Numbered from the stretch's first letter, positions 44,144 to 52,341 are shown. The stretch: 54,170 nucleotides of DNA from JBBIMP01 sp037444305 (GCA_037444305.1 JBBIMP010000036.1:1-54170), one strand, 5' to 3'. A program made the numbers and translations. Notes: a model not told the origin generated them from the sequence alone.

Positions 44144-45388
44144 CTATGCGCCCGGTTCGAACCGAGGTCTCAAGGCCTGCCTCACGCTTGCCAGCCAGCG
44201 GCGGTAGAAGCGGTCCTCCGCGCTGTCGGGCGCCAGCAGGAGAGTGTCTTCGGGCTGCAGCGAAATGCTGAGGTGGATGTTCGGCGCGTAGCCGATCGGC
44301 AGGCTGTGCGACCGGCAGACTTCGTAGACCCGCGCGAAGACGCAGGCCATCTCTCCGGCGGAAGGCGGCGGGTAGCTCTCCAACTCCGCCCCGGCCAAGG
44401 GCCGGAAAATGCAGACCATGGGGTAGGCGCCGAGATAGCCGATGTATTCCACGGCCCTGAAAGTGTCTTCCAGCGGCTCCAGGCCGGCGATGACCTCGCC
44501 CGAGACCCTCCCCTTTCCCAGCGTGCGGGCGCAGTACTCCAGCGCCCGGAAGAAGGCGCCGCGTCCCACCACCTTGCTCTTCCCGGGCAGGTAGCGCTTG
44601 AAATACTCCTCGTTGAAGAACTCGAAGGCGAAAGAGATGTGGTCGGCGCCGAGGGCGACGGCCTCGTCGTACAGCGACAGGTTGCGCTCGGGAATGAACT
44701 GGATGCCCACGAGCAGGTCGGTCCGCTTCTTCAGCGCCTCCAGGTAGGGAAAGGCCTTGCGCAGGCCGTCCGTCCCCTGGTAGCCGCTGTTGAGCACCAC
44801 GAAGGTCGTTCCCGACTCGTCCCGCACGCGGATCGCCGTCTCCACGACATCCTCCGGCGTCTTCTCGACTGCCTGGAAATCCGCCGCGCCCGAAGCGCAG
44901 AAACGGCAGCTCAATGGCTGTCCGGGAGACCAGAAGTGGCACGGGTCGCCGATGTAGACCGAGAGGCAGGTTCCGAGCAGGCTGCCGATGTCGAACATCC
45001 GGACGCCGCGGGAGGTGCGCGCCTCGAACCAGCCTGCGGGCGGGGCAGGACGGGCGGGATAGGAACACCGCTTTCTGTCGTCCCGGATCTCGTATCCGTC
45101 CGAATGCGGGCACAGGCTGTAGGGTGATTTGCGGGCGAACTCCTCGAGGACGGGCACATTCACGTACAGGTCCCGCCTGCTTCCCGGCAGGATCAGCTCG
45201 AGCCCGCTTCCCAGGCCGGCGCCGCTCCCCGCAATGGGCCGCGCCGCATCCTCCAGCCGGCACAAGGCATCGACGCGCATCCCCTTGCACAGCAGGTCGA
45301 TCTTGAGCTCGGCCGCGTTGAGCCGTCTGCGGGCAAACGGGTCTTTGGCGCGTGCATTTCCTGATTTATCCGGGATCCGGGCTGTCAT
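44144..45388 (-). CDS. Radical SAM protein with expanded cysteine motif
   Basis: A 414-residue protein. The likely [4Fe-4S]-binding cysteines are C150, C161 and C164: DPCHFWSPG... then SCRFCASG, spacing C-x10-C-x2-C instead of the usual C-x3-C-x2-C. C141 also lies nearby. The N-terminal ELKIDLLCKGMRVDALCRLE and LYVNVPVLEEFARKSPY, plus the late FVVLNSGYQGTDGL, FAFEFFNEEYFKRYLPGK and GEVIAGLEPLEDTFRAVEYI, resemble the MSMEG_0568-type radical SAM proteins, but the match is only at pattern level. No nitrilase or acetyltransferase partner typical of that cluster is next to it. The reaction is unknown. Confidence 0.8.
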   Translation of the reverse strand: MTARIPDKSGNARAKDPFARRRLNAAELKIDLLCKGMRVDALCRLEDAARPIAGSGAGLGSGLELILPGSRRDLYVNVPVLEEFARKSPYSLCPHSDGYEIRDDRKRCSYPARPAPPAGWFEARTSRGVRMFDIGSLLGTCLSVYIGDPCHFWSPGQPLSCRFCASGAADFQAVEKTPEDVVETAIRVRDESGTTFVVLNSGYQGTDGLRKAFPYLEALKKRTDLLVGIQFIPERNLSLYDEAVALGADHISFAFEFFNEEYFKRYLPGKSKVVGRGAFFRALEYCARTLGKGRVSGEVIAGLEPLEDTFRAVEYIGYLGAYPMVCIFRPLAGAELESYPPPSAGEMACVFARVYEVCRSHSLPIGYAPNIHLSISLQPEDTLLLAPDSAEDRFYRRWLASVRQALRPRFEPGA

Positions 45389-45509
45389 GGCTGCGTGTGC
45401 ATAACCCCCGCTTCGTCTCGATGAACAGAATCAATCTAACCCCGGGGAAGGTCGCGGTCAAGGCACGATCTGCGCCGCCACGGGGCACACCGGATGGCAG
45501 CGGGCCACA

Positions 45510-46295
45510 TCAGCGGGTCTGGATGGAGGAATCCTGATTGCTTTGTGGGGCGGGCTTTTTGTAAATTCCCGAGCGGACGTTCCGGCGGACGCTGAGCACC
45601 TCGCCGAGGACCGAGAGGTAGGAGCCGGGGCCGACCTTGCTCCCTTCGGCATTCGCCCAGGCGATCGGCACCTCGCGCACGACAAATCCGAAGAGCCGTG
45701 CAACCGCCAGGGCCTCGACATCAAACCCCCAGCGGTCGATCGTCATGCGCGGAAAGACCGCCTCCGCGCAGCGCCCGGTAAAGCACTTGAAGCCGGCCTG
45801 GGTGTCCCTGATTCCCGGCACGGCAAGCATCTGGATCAGCCGGTTGCCCATCCGGCCCGCCATTTCCTTGTACCAGGCCTGGTGCACCTCCACCCGGGAG
45901 CCGGGGACGTTGCGCGAGCCGATGACGATGTCGTAACCCCGGTTGAACCACCGCCAGAATGCCTCGATTTCCACGATCCGTGTCGAGTTGTCCGCGTCCA
46001 TGAACAACCGGTAGTCGCCCCTGGCCTTGATCATGCCGAGCCTCACCGCGGCGCCCTTGCCATGGTTGCCGCCGTCGGCATGCCGCCGGAGATGCAGGAT
46101 GGGCGATCGCGCGGCCAGTTCCTTCACCACCGCACCGGTGCTATCGCTCGAACCGTCATCCACCACGATCACCTCCGCGCCATAGCTCTGGCCCCGGAGG
46201 TATTCCAGGACGCTCGCCAGCGTTGCCGGCAGGCGCGCGGCTTCGTTGAAAGCGGGTATCACGACCGACAGGTGGACGGAGTCAACATCCGGCAT
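45510..46295 (-). CDS. Family 2 glycosyltransferase (dolichyl-phosphate glucosyltransferase-like)
   Basis: A 261-residue GT-A enzyme with VVIPAFNEAARLPATL, VIVVDDGSSDST, NHGKGAAVRLGM, the DxD region LFMDADNSTR, GSRNVPGSR and DTQAGFKCFTGRCAE. The features match polyprenyl-phosphate glucosyl/mannosyltransferases, which make lipid-linked sugar donors. It has no obvious membrane segment. The C-terminus (KKPAPQSNQDSSIQTR) is non-conserved. It lies 121 bases before the radical SAM gene in the same direction, so the two may be co-transcribed, though no functional link is evident. Confidence 0.88.
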   Translation of the reverse strand: MPDVDSVHLSVVIPAFNEAARLPATLASVLEYLRGQSYGAEVIVVDDGSSDSTGAVVKELAARSPILHLRRHADGGNHGKGAAVRLGMIKARGDYRLFMDADNSTRIVEIEAFWRWFNRGYDIVIGSRNVPGSRVEVHQAWYKEMAGRMGNRLIQMLAVPGIRDTQAGFKCFTGRCAEAVFPRMTIDRWGFDVEALAVARLFGFVVREVPIAWANAEGSKVGPGSYLSVLGEVLSVRRNVRSGIYKKPAPQSNQDSSIQTR

Positions 46296-46501
46296 ATGGC
46301 CTGCTCCCGAAAACGGACTTCACACCTTACCAAAAAAAGAGCTTGCCGGCACCGAATTTGACGGCGGCAATCGGGCGCTTGCAGGCCGGGTGTGGATGCC
46401 GGCCTCGCTGCAGAGTCTGCGGGATCGGAGAAGGCGGATTTTGCGTTAGCCATGCCTCCGGGTGTCGGAACCTCATCCCGGAAATCACAGCGCGCGGCAG
46501 A

Positions 46502-46969
46502 TCAGTCTGCGATGGCCGAGTATCCGGGCCTGGGATAGCCGTAGCGCAACACGACGATCTGCACCGGCCGACGCCCGAATTCGATGGCCCGTTCCAGGCT
46601 GGGGATGTAGATGTCGATTATCTTCCCCTTCACCAGCCCGCCGGTGTCCAGCACCCGGTAGATCCCCCGGTACTCGGTGTTCTCCAAGCGGATCAGCGAG
46701 CCGAGCGGAAGCACCTTCGGATCGGCGGCAACGATCCCCGGCGCTACGGGGATCCCGGATTTCGTGATCCCCTCGTCACAATAAGCGGTCGCTTCGAATT
46801 CGAGGGGATCGCTTGGGTAAGGGTCGCCGATCGCGATCATAAGGGGTTCGCCCAGCGAGACGTGCCAAGCGATCAGCAGGAGGCTGGTGACTACAAGCCG
46901 CCGGAACAGCGCGGCGAGAAACACCCGGATGCGCCTCGTCCAATTCCTGCAATTCTTGTTCTGAACCAT
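46502..46969 (-). CDS. 3D-domain (Asp-Asp-Asp) protein, exported
   Basis: A 155-residue protein. The start MVQNKNCRNW at 46969 has GGAGAAG at the right distance; a longer open frame to 47233 has no ribosome site. A hydrophobic segment RLVVTSLLLIAWHVSLG (about 20-36) is a signal or anchor. The domain has the family cores FEATAYCDEGITKSGI, PKVLPLGSLIRLE, YRGIYRVLDTGGLVKGKIID and PVQIVVLRYG. 3D domains are related to the double-psi barrel of MltA-type lytic transglycosylases and RlpA; the conserved aspartates include those in VLDTGG and IIDIY. It probably acts on peptidoglycan in the envelope. Confidence 0.85.
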   Translation of the reverse strand: MVQNKNCRNWTRRIRVFLAALFRRLVVTSLLLIAWHVSLGEPLMIAIGDPYPSDPLEFEATAYCDEGITKSGIPVAPGIVAADPKVLPLGSLIRLENTEYRGIYRVLDTGGLVKGKIIDIYIPSLERAIEFGRRPVQIVVLRYGYPRPGYSAIAD

Positions 46970-47417
46970 CGTTCTTCTCCGGTTTCCCGCCCGTGGACCC
47001 GTCAGTCGGCAGAGAAATGCCGATTCCCCAGGTTTGGCTGGAGCAAGCAAGCAGGAAAAGAGTCTGGAGCAGTCATTGCAGTATCCGGTCGCCTTAAAGC
47101 AGAAAAGGGTATAGAACATTTCCCGGTGTTTCAACCCCCGGGGAGCCCAAAGCGCCCTCGAGCCACCTTGCCCGGGGAATACGCCCAAGACAGGGAAGAA
47201 ACATAAATTCCGCCACAAGTAATTGTTGTTCAATTATTTACAAAACCTCGCTCCCCGTACAAATGCCTTATCCCGGCCACATTCGGGCCAAATATTAAAA
47301 ATCGGGAAAAATGCAAAAAAAGCGGGCAAATGGGCGAATTTCGGGTTTTGGCGGGGTGCGGCCGGTTCCTCGTGACGCCCGCCGGTTATGCACCCCGGGC
47401 AGCCCAATTCGGCTCGT
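46970..47417. other. 448-base gap with structured leader of the 3D gene
   Basis: On the minus strand before the 3D gene there is a hairpin TCGGCA-N6-TGCCGA (47013-47030) and a G/C-rich inverted stretch around CCCCGGGGAG (47145). The left part near 47290-47340 is AT- and poly-A-rich and lies just downstream of larA. No gene was seen. The leader could contain a structured RNA, but I could not match it to a known riboswitch. Confidence 0.4.
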
Positions 47418-48680
47418 TTATGAGAGAAATGGAATGGTCATCGGGCCTTCCGGCAGCACCGCCACGGGCGCATCCCCCCCCGCCTGCGCAAGTTCCTCCC
47501 GAATGCGCCCCTCAATGTCCTCGACCGGTTCGAGCCAGGCGCGGCGCACTTCTCCCGGGTCCAACCGGCTGTAAAGTCCCACTCTGGCCTTGAGCCGGAT
47601 CAGGGCCAGGATCTGGGCCTCCCACTGGTCGAACACCAGGTATCCCGGCCGGTGGATGGTTTCGAGGAGCGCCCCGGGGGAATTATGCTCGAACAGGAGT
47701 TTCCGGAAATTGCCGTGGCCCGGGAAGCCGTCTTCGCACTCGGAAGCGCACAGGATGTAGCCACCCTGGGACACGATCCGCGCGGCGGCCGACATCCCCT
47801 TCACCGCCTGGTAAAGATTCTGGTCCAACGGGTAGCCGCTGTTGGTCGTAACCACGACCGCGAAGGGGCGTGCGCAGGGCGTCATGGCATGCACCCTTGC
47901 CGCTTCACATCCCCGGGCATGCACGGCCAGCACTTCGCCGGCGAATATTCCGGTGATCTGCCGGAGCCGGTTCTGCGTGACGTTGATGCAGAAATCGACG
48001 GGGAGCAGCGAACCGTTTGCCCGGATCCGGTCCTGGGTCGGGTTGCCCTCGAGCCGCCCCCAGGTGCTGCCCGGGTTGCCGATGACGTCGGCGCCGTGAT
48101 AGCGCATGATGGAGTCAATATCGGCCAGCGCGGGGAAGACACCCTTGTATCCGCCGGAGAAGCCGGCCATGAAGTGGGGCTCGATGAAGCCCAGCACTAT
48201 GCGCCGGTCTGCCTCGACGTAGTCGCGGTTCATGTAAACCGTCCGCCCATCGGGAGACCTTCCGGCGGGCGCCAGTGTCGACGGGTCGTGGGCATCGTGG
48301 TTGACCACCCGGAAGCGGGACAGGATATCGCCGCCCACCATCGACGCCAGCTCGGCTTCGCTGTTGGCCCTGTGGGAGCCGGTCCCGTTGACGATGGTTA
48401 TCCGTTCCGCGGGCACGTGATCCAGCTCCCGCAGGGTCCACCGCAAAAGCCGGTCTGTCACCAGCGGCCGGGTACTGTCGGGGATCACGATCGCCAGCCG
48501 GTCGCCGGAGCGTGCGACCTCCCGCAGCGGGCCTGTGCCAAGTGGCCGGCGGACGGAGGCAAAAAAGGCCGCCGCCTCGTCGTCCAGCGCGGCTGCGAAC
48601 TTGGGGGCCAGGACTGTGACGTTCAGGCCTTGGAGATCGATCGCCAGCCCCTTCCTGCCGTACTGCAGCGTGACCTTCAT
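47418..48680 (-). CDS. larA: LarA-family nickel-pincer lactate racemase homologue
   Basis: A 420-residue member of the DUF2088/LarA superfamily, which interconverts D- and L-hydroxyacids using a nickel-pincer nucleotide. The key residues are all present with the spacing of L. plantarum LarA (H108, H174, K184, H200): H103 in GSHR, H169 and K179 in EPHFMAGFSGGYKG, and H195 in MRYH. DSTRP near 69-72 and the C-terminal VAVLPEGPMTIP are typical. The substrate could be lactate or another 2-hydroxyacid. The cofactor-making genes larB, larC and larE are not in the window. Upstream is a truncated hydroxyacid dehydrogenase remnant, which fits a former 2-hydroxyacid operon. Confidence 0.9.
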   Translation of the reverse strand: MKVTLQYGRKGLAIDLQGLNVTVLAPKFAAALDDEAAAFFASVRRPLGTGPLREVARSGDRLAIVIPDSTRPLVTDRLLRWTLRELDHVPAERITIVNGTGSHRANSEAELASMVGGDILSRFRVVNHDAHDPSTLAPAGRSPDGRTVYMNRDYVEADRRIVLGFIEPHFMAGFSGGYKGVFPALADIDSIMRYHGADVIGNPGSTWGRLEGNPTQDRIRANGSLLPVDFCINVTQNRLRQITGIFAGEVLAVHARGCEAARVHAMTPCARPFAVVVTTNSGYPLDQNLYQAVKGMSAAARIVSQGGYILCASECEDGFPGHGNFRKLLFEHNSPGALLETIHRPGYLVFDQWEAQILALIRLKARVGLYSRLDPGEVRRAWLEPVEDIEGRIREELAQAGGDAPVAVLPEGPMTIPFLS

Positions 48681-48737
48681 CCGATCATTCCTCTTGGACC
48701 CTGCTGTGCTCCGCCCGGAGGCCGCGCGGCGCAGGCC

Positions 48738-48886
48738 TCAATAGCCCCGCTTTTTGTTCACCACGTTTCTCAGCTTATCTCCCCGGAGGAAACGGTCGAA
48801 GTTGTCCAGAAACACTTCCAGGGAAGCCTGAAGCGCGCCGGAGGTGCGGTCGGTGCTGCAGGTGAAGACTGAGACGGTGCTGTCAC
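48738..48886 (-). pseudogene. 3'-end remnant of a 2-hydroxyacid dehydrogenase
   Basis: Reading leftward to the stop at 48738-48740, the frame encodes DRTSGALQASLEVFLDNFDR followed by FLRGDKLRNVVNKKRGY. This is the typical C-terminus of D-isomer-specific 2-hydroxyacid dehydrogenases. The NAD-binding and catalytic parts are missing; similarity stops near 48886, where a family A repeat begins. It sits 58 bases upstream of larA on the same strand. It looks like a gene cut at the repeat, leaving about 45 codons. Confidence 0.55.
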
Positions 48887-48890
48887 AGCA

Positions 48891-48924
48891 GCCACGAATT
48901 CCATGAATTCGTGGAATCCGTGGC
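48891..48924. repeat. Dispersed inverted repeat, family A, copy 3
   Basis: Arms GCCACGAATTCCA (48891-48903) and TGGAATCCGTGGC (48912-48924), one mismatch, 8-base centre. It marks the point at which the hydroxyacid-dehydrogenase remnant loses similarity and lies 15 bases beyond the aldolase stop. Confidence 0.8.
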
Positions 48925-48938
48925 GGCGGACGGTCCCC

Positions 48939-50036
48939 TCAGGCGACCGTGACTTCCTTGCAGAGGTAGACGTCCTGGATTGCGTTGAGGATCCCCACCC
49001 CCTCCTTCATGGGCCGCTGGAACGCCTTCCGGCCGGAGATCAGGCCCATTCCTCCGGCGCGCTTGTTCGTGACCGCCGTGATCACCGCCTCCGCCAGGTC
49101 GCTCTTGCCCGAACTGGCGCCGCCGGAGTTGATCAGGCCGGCGCGCCCCATGTAGCAGTTGACCACCTGGTAGCGGGCGAGGTCGATCGGGTGGTCGGAG
49201 GTGAGCTCCGAATACACCTTCTTGTGCGTCTTGCCGAACTTCAGCGCCTCGTACCCGCCGTTGTTCTCGGGAAGCTTCTGCTTCACGATGTCGGCCTGCA
49301 TGGTGACGCCGAGATGGTTCGCCTGCCCCGTCAGGTCGGCCGCGACGTGGTAATCGGCGCCGCCCTCCTTGGTCTTGCTGAAGGCCGGGTTGCGCAGGTA
49401 GCACCAGAGGATCGCGGCCAGCCCGAACTCGTGCGCCGCCTGGAATGCCACCGAGACCTCCTGGATCTGCCTCTTGGATTCCTCGGATCCGAAGTACACG
49501 GTTGCGCCCACGGCCACCGCGCCCAGGTTGTAGGCCTGCTCCACGCTCGCGAAGACGATCTGGTCGTAGGAGTTCGGGTAGGAGATGAACTCGTTGTGGT
49601 TGAACTTGAGAATGAACGGAATCCGGTGGGCATATCTCCGCGCCACCGATCCCAGGACGCCGAGAGTGGAGGCGACCGCGTTGCAGCCCCCTTCGAGGGC
49701 AAGCTTCACGATGTTCTCCCCGTCGAAGTAGATCGGGTTCGGCGCGAAGGAGGCGCCACCCGAATGCTCGATGCCCTGGTCGACGGGCAGGATCGAAACA
49801 TAGCCGGTTCCCCTGAGCCGCCCGTTGTCGAAGAGCGTCTGGAGGCTGCGCAGCACCGGGATGGAGCGGTCGCTGGGCACCAGGACCCGCTCGATGAAGT
49901 CCGGGCCCGGCACGTGCAGCTGATCCCGCGGCACCGTCCGGCACTTGTGCTCGAGATAGTACCTGGCCTTGTCGCCGAGCAGTTCTTCGATTTTTCCGAT
50001 GTTGCTTTCCGCGGGGATCTTGCTCCGATTCGGCAT
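48939..50036 (-). CDS. Class I fructose-bisphosphate aldolase (DhnA/FbaB type)
   Basis: A 365-residue aldolase of the archaeal-type class I family, cleaving fructose-1,6-bisphosphate to triose phosphates in glycolysis and gluconeogenesis. Motifs: YVSILPVDQGIEHSGGASF, FILKFNHNEFISYPN, VGATVYFGSEESKRQI, SGGASSGKSDLAEAVITAV and MGLISGRKAFQRP. The C-terminal phosphate-binding loop and the GRKAFQRP end are complete. A ribosome site AGGAGG precedes the ATG. It lies 67 bases downstream of the glycosyltransferase gene on the same strand and may be in one transcript. Which lysine is the Schiff base I did not resolve. Confidence 0.93.
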   Translation of the reverse strand: MPNRSKIPAESNIGKIEELLGDKARYYLEHKCRTVPRDQLHVPGPDFIERVLVPSDRSIPVLRSLQTLFDNGRLRGTGYVSILPVDQGIEHSGGASFAPNPIYFDGENIVKLALEGGCNAVASTLGVLGSVARRYAHRIPFILKFNHNEFISYPNSYDQIVFASVEQAYNLGAVAVGATVYFGSEESKRQIQEVSVAFQAAHEFGLAAILWCYLRNPAFSKTKEGGADYHVAADLTGQANHLGVTMQADIVKQKLPENNGGYEALKFGKTHKKVYSELTSDHPIDLARYQVVNCYMGRAGLINSGGASSGKSDLAEAVITAVTNKRAGGMGLISGRKAFQRPMKEGVGILNAIQDVYLCKEVTVA

Positions 50037-50103
50037 GATGAAACCTCCTGTGTGAAACTGCGATGAATGTTGTTATTGGCTCGGATCCGGCCCGCAGCGT
50101 CCT

Positions 50104-51354
50104 TCAGGCGACCGCGGGCTTCTGCCTTTTCCAGCTCTCGATAAGGTAGGGCTTGAGCGCCTCGAACTGGCGGGCCTGTCCCTCGATGATCTCCTCCGCC
50201 TGGGCGCTGTCCAGTTCTCGCGTCCGGGTGACAAAGGAGGCCACGCGCGCGTAGTAAAGCGGGCTCATGGTGTCTACGAGCTGCCGCCGGTGCCGCTCCC
50301 ACGCGTGGAAAGTCGCAGAAAAGTCGTAGACCAGCTTCGCCCATATTTCCGTGGGCATGTAGAAATCCTTTTCCGGCATCTCGGCCAGGGCGCGCAGGTG
50401 GGCGAAGTTTTCCGGCCGCACGACTTTCTCCCAGAACACGCCGAAGTGGTTGAAGCCGTCGCGGTAGATCCGGACCATCCTTTCGACGTCCACGCTGAAA
50501 GCCGTCGGTTCTTCGGTGGAATGCTCGCCGAAAGTGGCGACGGGCTCGCTCTGCCGGTTGTTCGACCAGTAGTCGTAGTACTGGTCCATCAGCAGGAAGA
50601 GCGTGAAGATGACCTGCCGGAACATGGGCCCGAGGGATTCCCCCGGGTCCTTCACATCATGCACCTTGGCCCCGAGGTGCACCTGGCAGACCGGCAGATC
50701 CTGGATGATGGCCGACAGGGTCATCCAAATGTCGATGCCGAACCTGGCAACGTCGGAGTCCCACCGGCCCTCCTGCGCATAGTAGCGGGCGAGCTGGTGC
50801 GAGAACCCGAAATCGCCGCCGATGGGCTGCCGGATTCGTCGGGCGAAAAGCGCGCGGGTGAGATTGTAGACGATGGTGTTGGTGATGGTGCCGTCGTACT
50901 TGTAGCGCGTGTAGAGGGGGGCCACGAAATGGAAATCGGCCTGCAGAACGGGCTGCAGCAGCGAGCGCACCCAGTCGGGCGAGATGCTGCGCAGGTCGGA
51001 GTCGACCACCGCACAGGCTTTCACGTTCAGGAAGCTGGCGGCCTCGAAAATCGCCCGCAGCGCCGTGCCCTTGCCGGGATGGCCCCGGTAGATCTGCACC
51101 AGCTTCTCGATGTAGGGATGGATGGCGAGCGCCTGCGCGATGTCTCGGGTGTCGTCGGTGGACCCGCCGTCCGAGACTATGATGAGCGAGCGCATGTCCG
51201 GATAGTGCTTGTGCAGCCCCTTGCTTACCGTCTTGATGACGTGCTCGACGGTGGACTCGTTGTTGTAGCAGGGGATGCCGACCAGAAGGTCCGCCGACCC
51301 GATCTTTTCCAGCCTCCGGCTCACCCATGGCCTGAGCGATGTCGTGTAATTCAA
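50104..51354 (-). CDS. GT-A glycosyltransferase, possibly a compatible-solute synthase
   Basis: A 416-residue protein with a GT2-like catalytic core: LLVGIPCYNNESTVEHVIKT, IIVSDGGSTDDTRDIAQ, HPGKGTALRAIFEAA and the DxD region VVDSDLRSISPDWV. IGGDFGFSHQLARYYAQE and FGIDIWMT follow in the middle. The C-terminal 150 residues are helical and unusual for simple GT2 enzymes. The pattern (PIGGDFGFS, GIDIWMTL) resembles glucosyl- and mannosylglycerate synthases that use GDP- or UDP-sugars. I cannot confirm that without comparison. It precedes the aldolase in the same direction. Confidence 0.75.
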   Translation of the reverse strand: MNYTTSLRPWVSRRLEKIGSADLLVGIPCYNNESTVEHVIKTVSKGLHKHYPDMRSLIIVSDGGSTDDTRDIAQALAIHPYIEKLVQIYRGHPGKGTALRAIFEAASFLNVKACAVVDSDLRSISPDWVRSLLQPVLQADFHFVAPLYTRYKYDGTITNTIVYNLTRALFARRIRQPIGGDFGFSHQLARYYAQEGRWDSDVARFGIDIWMTLSAIIQDLPVCQVHLGAKVHDVKDPGESLGPMFRQVIFTLFLLMDQYYDYWSNNRQSEPVATFGEHSTEEPTAFSVDVERMVRIYRDGFNHFGVFWEKVVRPENFAHLRALAEMPEKDFYMPTEIWAKLVYDFSATFHAWERHRRQLVDTMSPLYYARVASFVTRTRELDSAQAEEIIEGQARQFEALKPYLIESWKRQKPAVA

Positions 51355-51433
51355 GGACGAATTCCTTTCAGGATAACTGTTGGAAGCTTACCAGCGGCAC
51401 GGGGGACATGCAACACGGCAGGAGCGACGTTAA

Positions 51434-51607
51434 GGCGAGGCGGAGGAACCCGGTCACCGCCTTGGCCCACCCGGCCGGGCCTATGCCGCCGGCCTTCCCC
51501 AGGCGCGGGACCGCGGCGCACACCTCCGGGCCGCAGATCCCGCCCGGCTTCTGCACCAGTACGGCGTGGTCCCCTTCCCGCGCGATAAGTGGCCGCGGGA
51601 GCTGTGA
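51434..51607 (+). pseudogene. Possible 3' remnant of an unidentified gene
   Basis: After an in-frame TAA at 51431, 57 codons run to TGA (51605-51607) with GC-rich third positions like those of real genes nearby. They encode AYAAGLPQARDRGAHLRAAD followed by PARLLHQYGVVPFPRDKWPREL. There is no start codon or ribosome site. It may be the truncated end of a gene lost on the left, next to the toxin-antitoxin pair. The family is not recognised. Confidence 0.25.
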
Positions 51608-51629
51608 GAAGAGAAATCGGCCCTCGTCC

Positions 51630-51661
51630 TTGACAATGTCTGCATAAATGCAGCATTATGC
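51630..51661 (+). promoter_or_regulatory. vapBC promoter with overlapping palindromic operator
   Basis: TTGACA (51630-51635) and a weak CATTAT (51654-51659) are spaced 18 bases apart. Between them lies TGCAT-AA-ATGCA (51641-51652), immediately followed by a second dyad GCAT-T-ATGC (51653-51661). Four GCAT half-sites in a row over the promoter fit a ribbon-helix-helix operator bound by VapB or VapBC. Confidence 0.6.
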
Positions 51662-51665
51662 CTTT

Positions 51666-51932
51666 ATGAGAACGACGTTGGATCTGCCGGATGCGGTGGC
51701 GCGCCGCGCCAAACTGGCCGCTGTGCGTCGGAATATGAGTCTGAAAGACCTGATTGTTGCTGCCCTGGAGCGCGAACTTGATGCGCGGAGCGTCAAACCA
51801 AAAGGCGCCGCGCTGAAGTTCCCGCTGATTCCGAGTCGCACGCCGGGCGAGCGCACGCTGTCGCCGGACGAAGTCCACGAGATTCTGTTGCGCGAGGAGC
51901 AGGCGGCTTATGAGGCTGCTCAGCGACGTTAA
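51666..51932 (+). CDS. vapB: VapB-type antitoxin (ribbon-helix-helix)
   Basis: An 88-residue antitoxin starting MRTTLDLPDAV. The first 45 residues form a ribbon-helix-helix (TLDLPDAVARRAKLAAVRR, MSLKDLIVAALERELD) for DNA binding. The C-terminal tail (TLSPDEVHEILLREEQAAYE) would block the toxin. An earlier ATG at 51648 lies inside the operator palindrome and is less likely. Its end overlaps the toxin gene by 23 bases, so the two are translationally coupled. Confidence 0.88.
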   Translation: MRTTLDLPDAVARRAKLAAVRRNMSLKDLIVAALERELDARSVKPKGAALKFPLIPSRTPGERTLSPDEVHEILLREEQAAYEAAQRR

Positions 51933-52341
51933 TGTATTGCTGGCGCTGGCAGCGGAATGCCACGCGCGGCACGTGGAGGTTCGGCGATGGTGGGAGGGAC
52001 AGCCAGAGGATGAATCGATCCACATTTGCCGGCCCGTGCAGATGGGCTTGCTGCGCCTGATGACTTCCGAGGCTGCGCTGGGTGCAGATGCCGTGGCACT
52101 TCCCGCAGCGTGGGCCCTATACGCCGCCATGCTGGCTTCGGGCCGGTTTACCTTCACACTGGAACCGCCGGAATTCGAGGCAACTTGGGAGATTCTCTGC
52201 CGGCCGTTCGACAGATCGCCCAAGGCGGTCATGGACGCGTACTTGGCGGCATTTGCACACGCCGGCGGATTCAGACTGATCACGCTGGATCGAGCATTCG
52301 CTCAATTTCCCGACCTCGACTACGCAGTGATCGGCGGCTGA
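51910..52341 (+). CDS. vapC: VapC-type PIN-domain toxin ribonuclease
   Basis: A 143-residue PIN-domain RNase. Acidic metal-binding residues are visible: D6 in LLSDVNVLLAL, then the FDRSPKAVMDAYLAAFA segment and the LITLDRAFAQFP loop. The VQMGLLRLMTSE region is typical of the mycobacterial-type VapC subfamily in which the usual first glutamate position is Q. Likely targets are tRNA or rRNA, but the specificity is unknown. It overlaps vapB by 23 bases. Confidence 0.9.
   Translation: MRLLSDVNVLLALAAECHARHVEVRRWWEGQPEDESIHICRPVQMGLLRLMTSEAALGADAVALPAAWALYAAMLASGRFTFTLEPPEFEATWEILCRPFDRSPKAVMDAYLAAFAHAGGFRLITLDRAFAQFPDLDYAVIGG

Noticed and set aside
51351..52283. A 310-codon minus-strand frame over vapBC
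   Set aside because: The plus strand has overlapping VapB and VapC with motifs and an operator; the minus frame has none.
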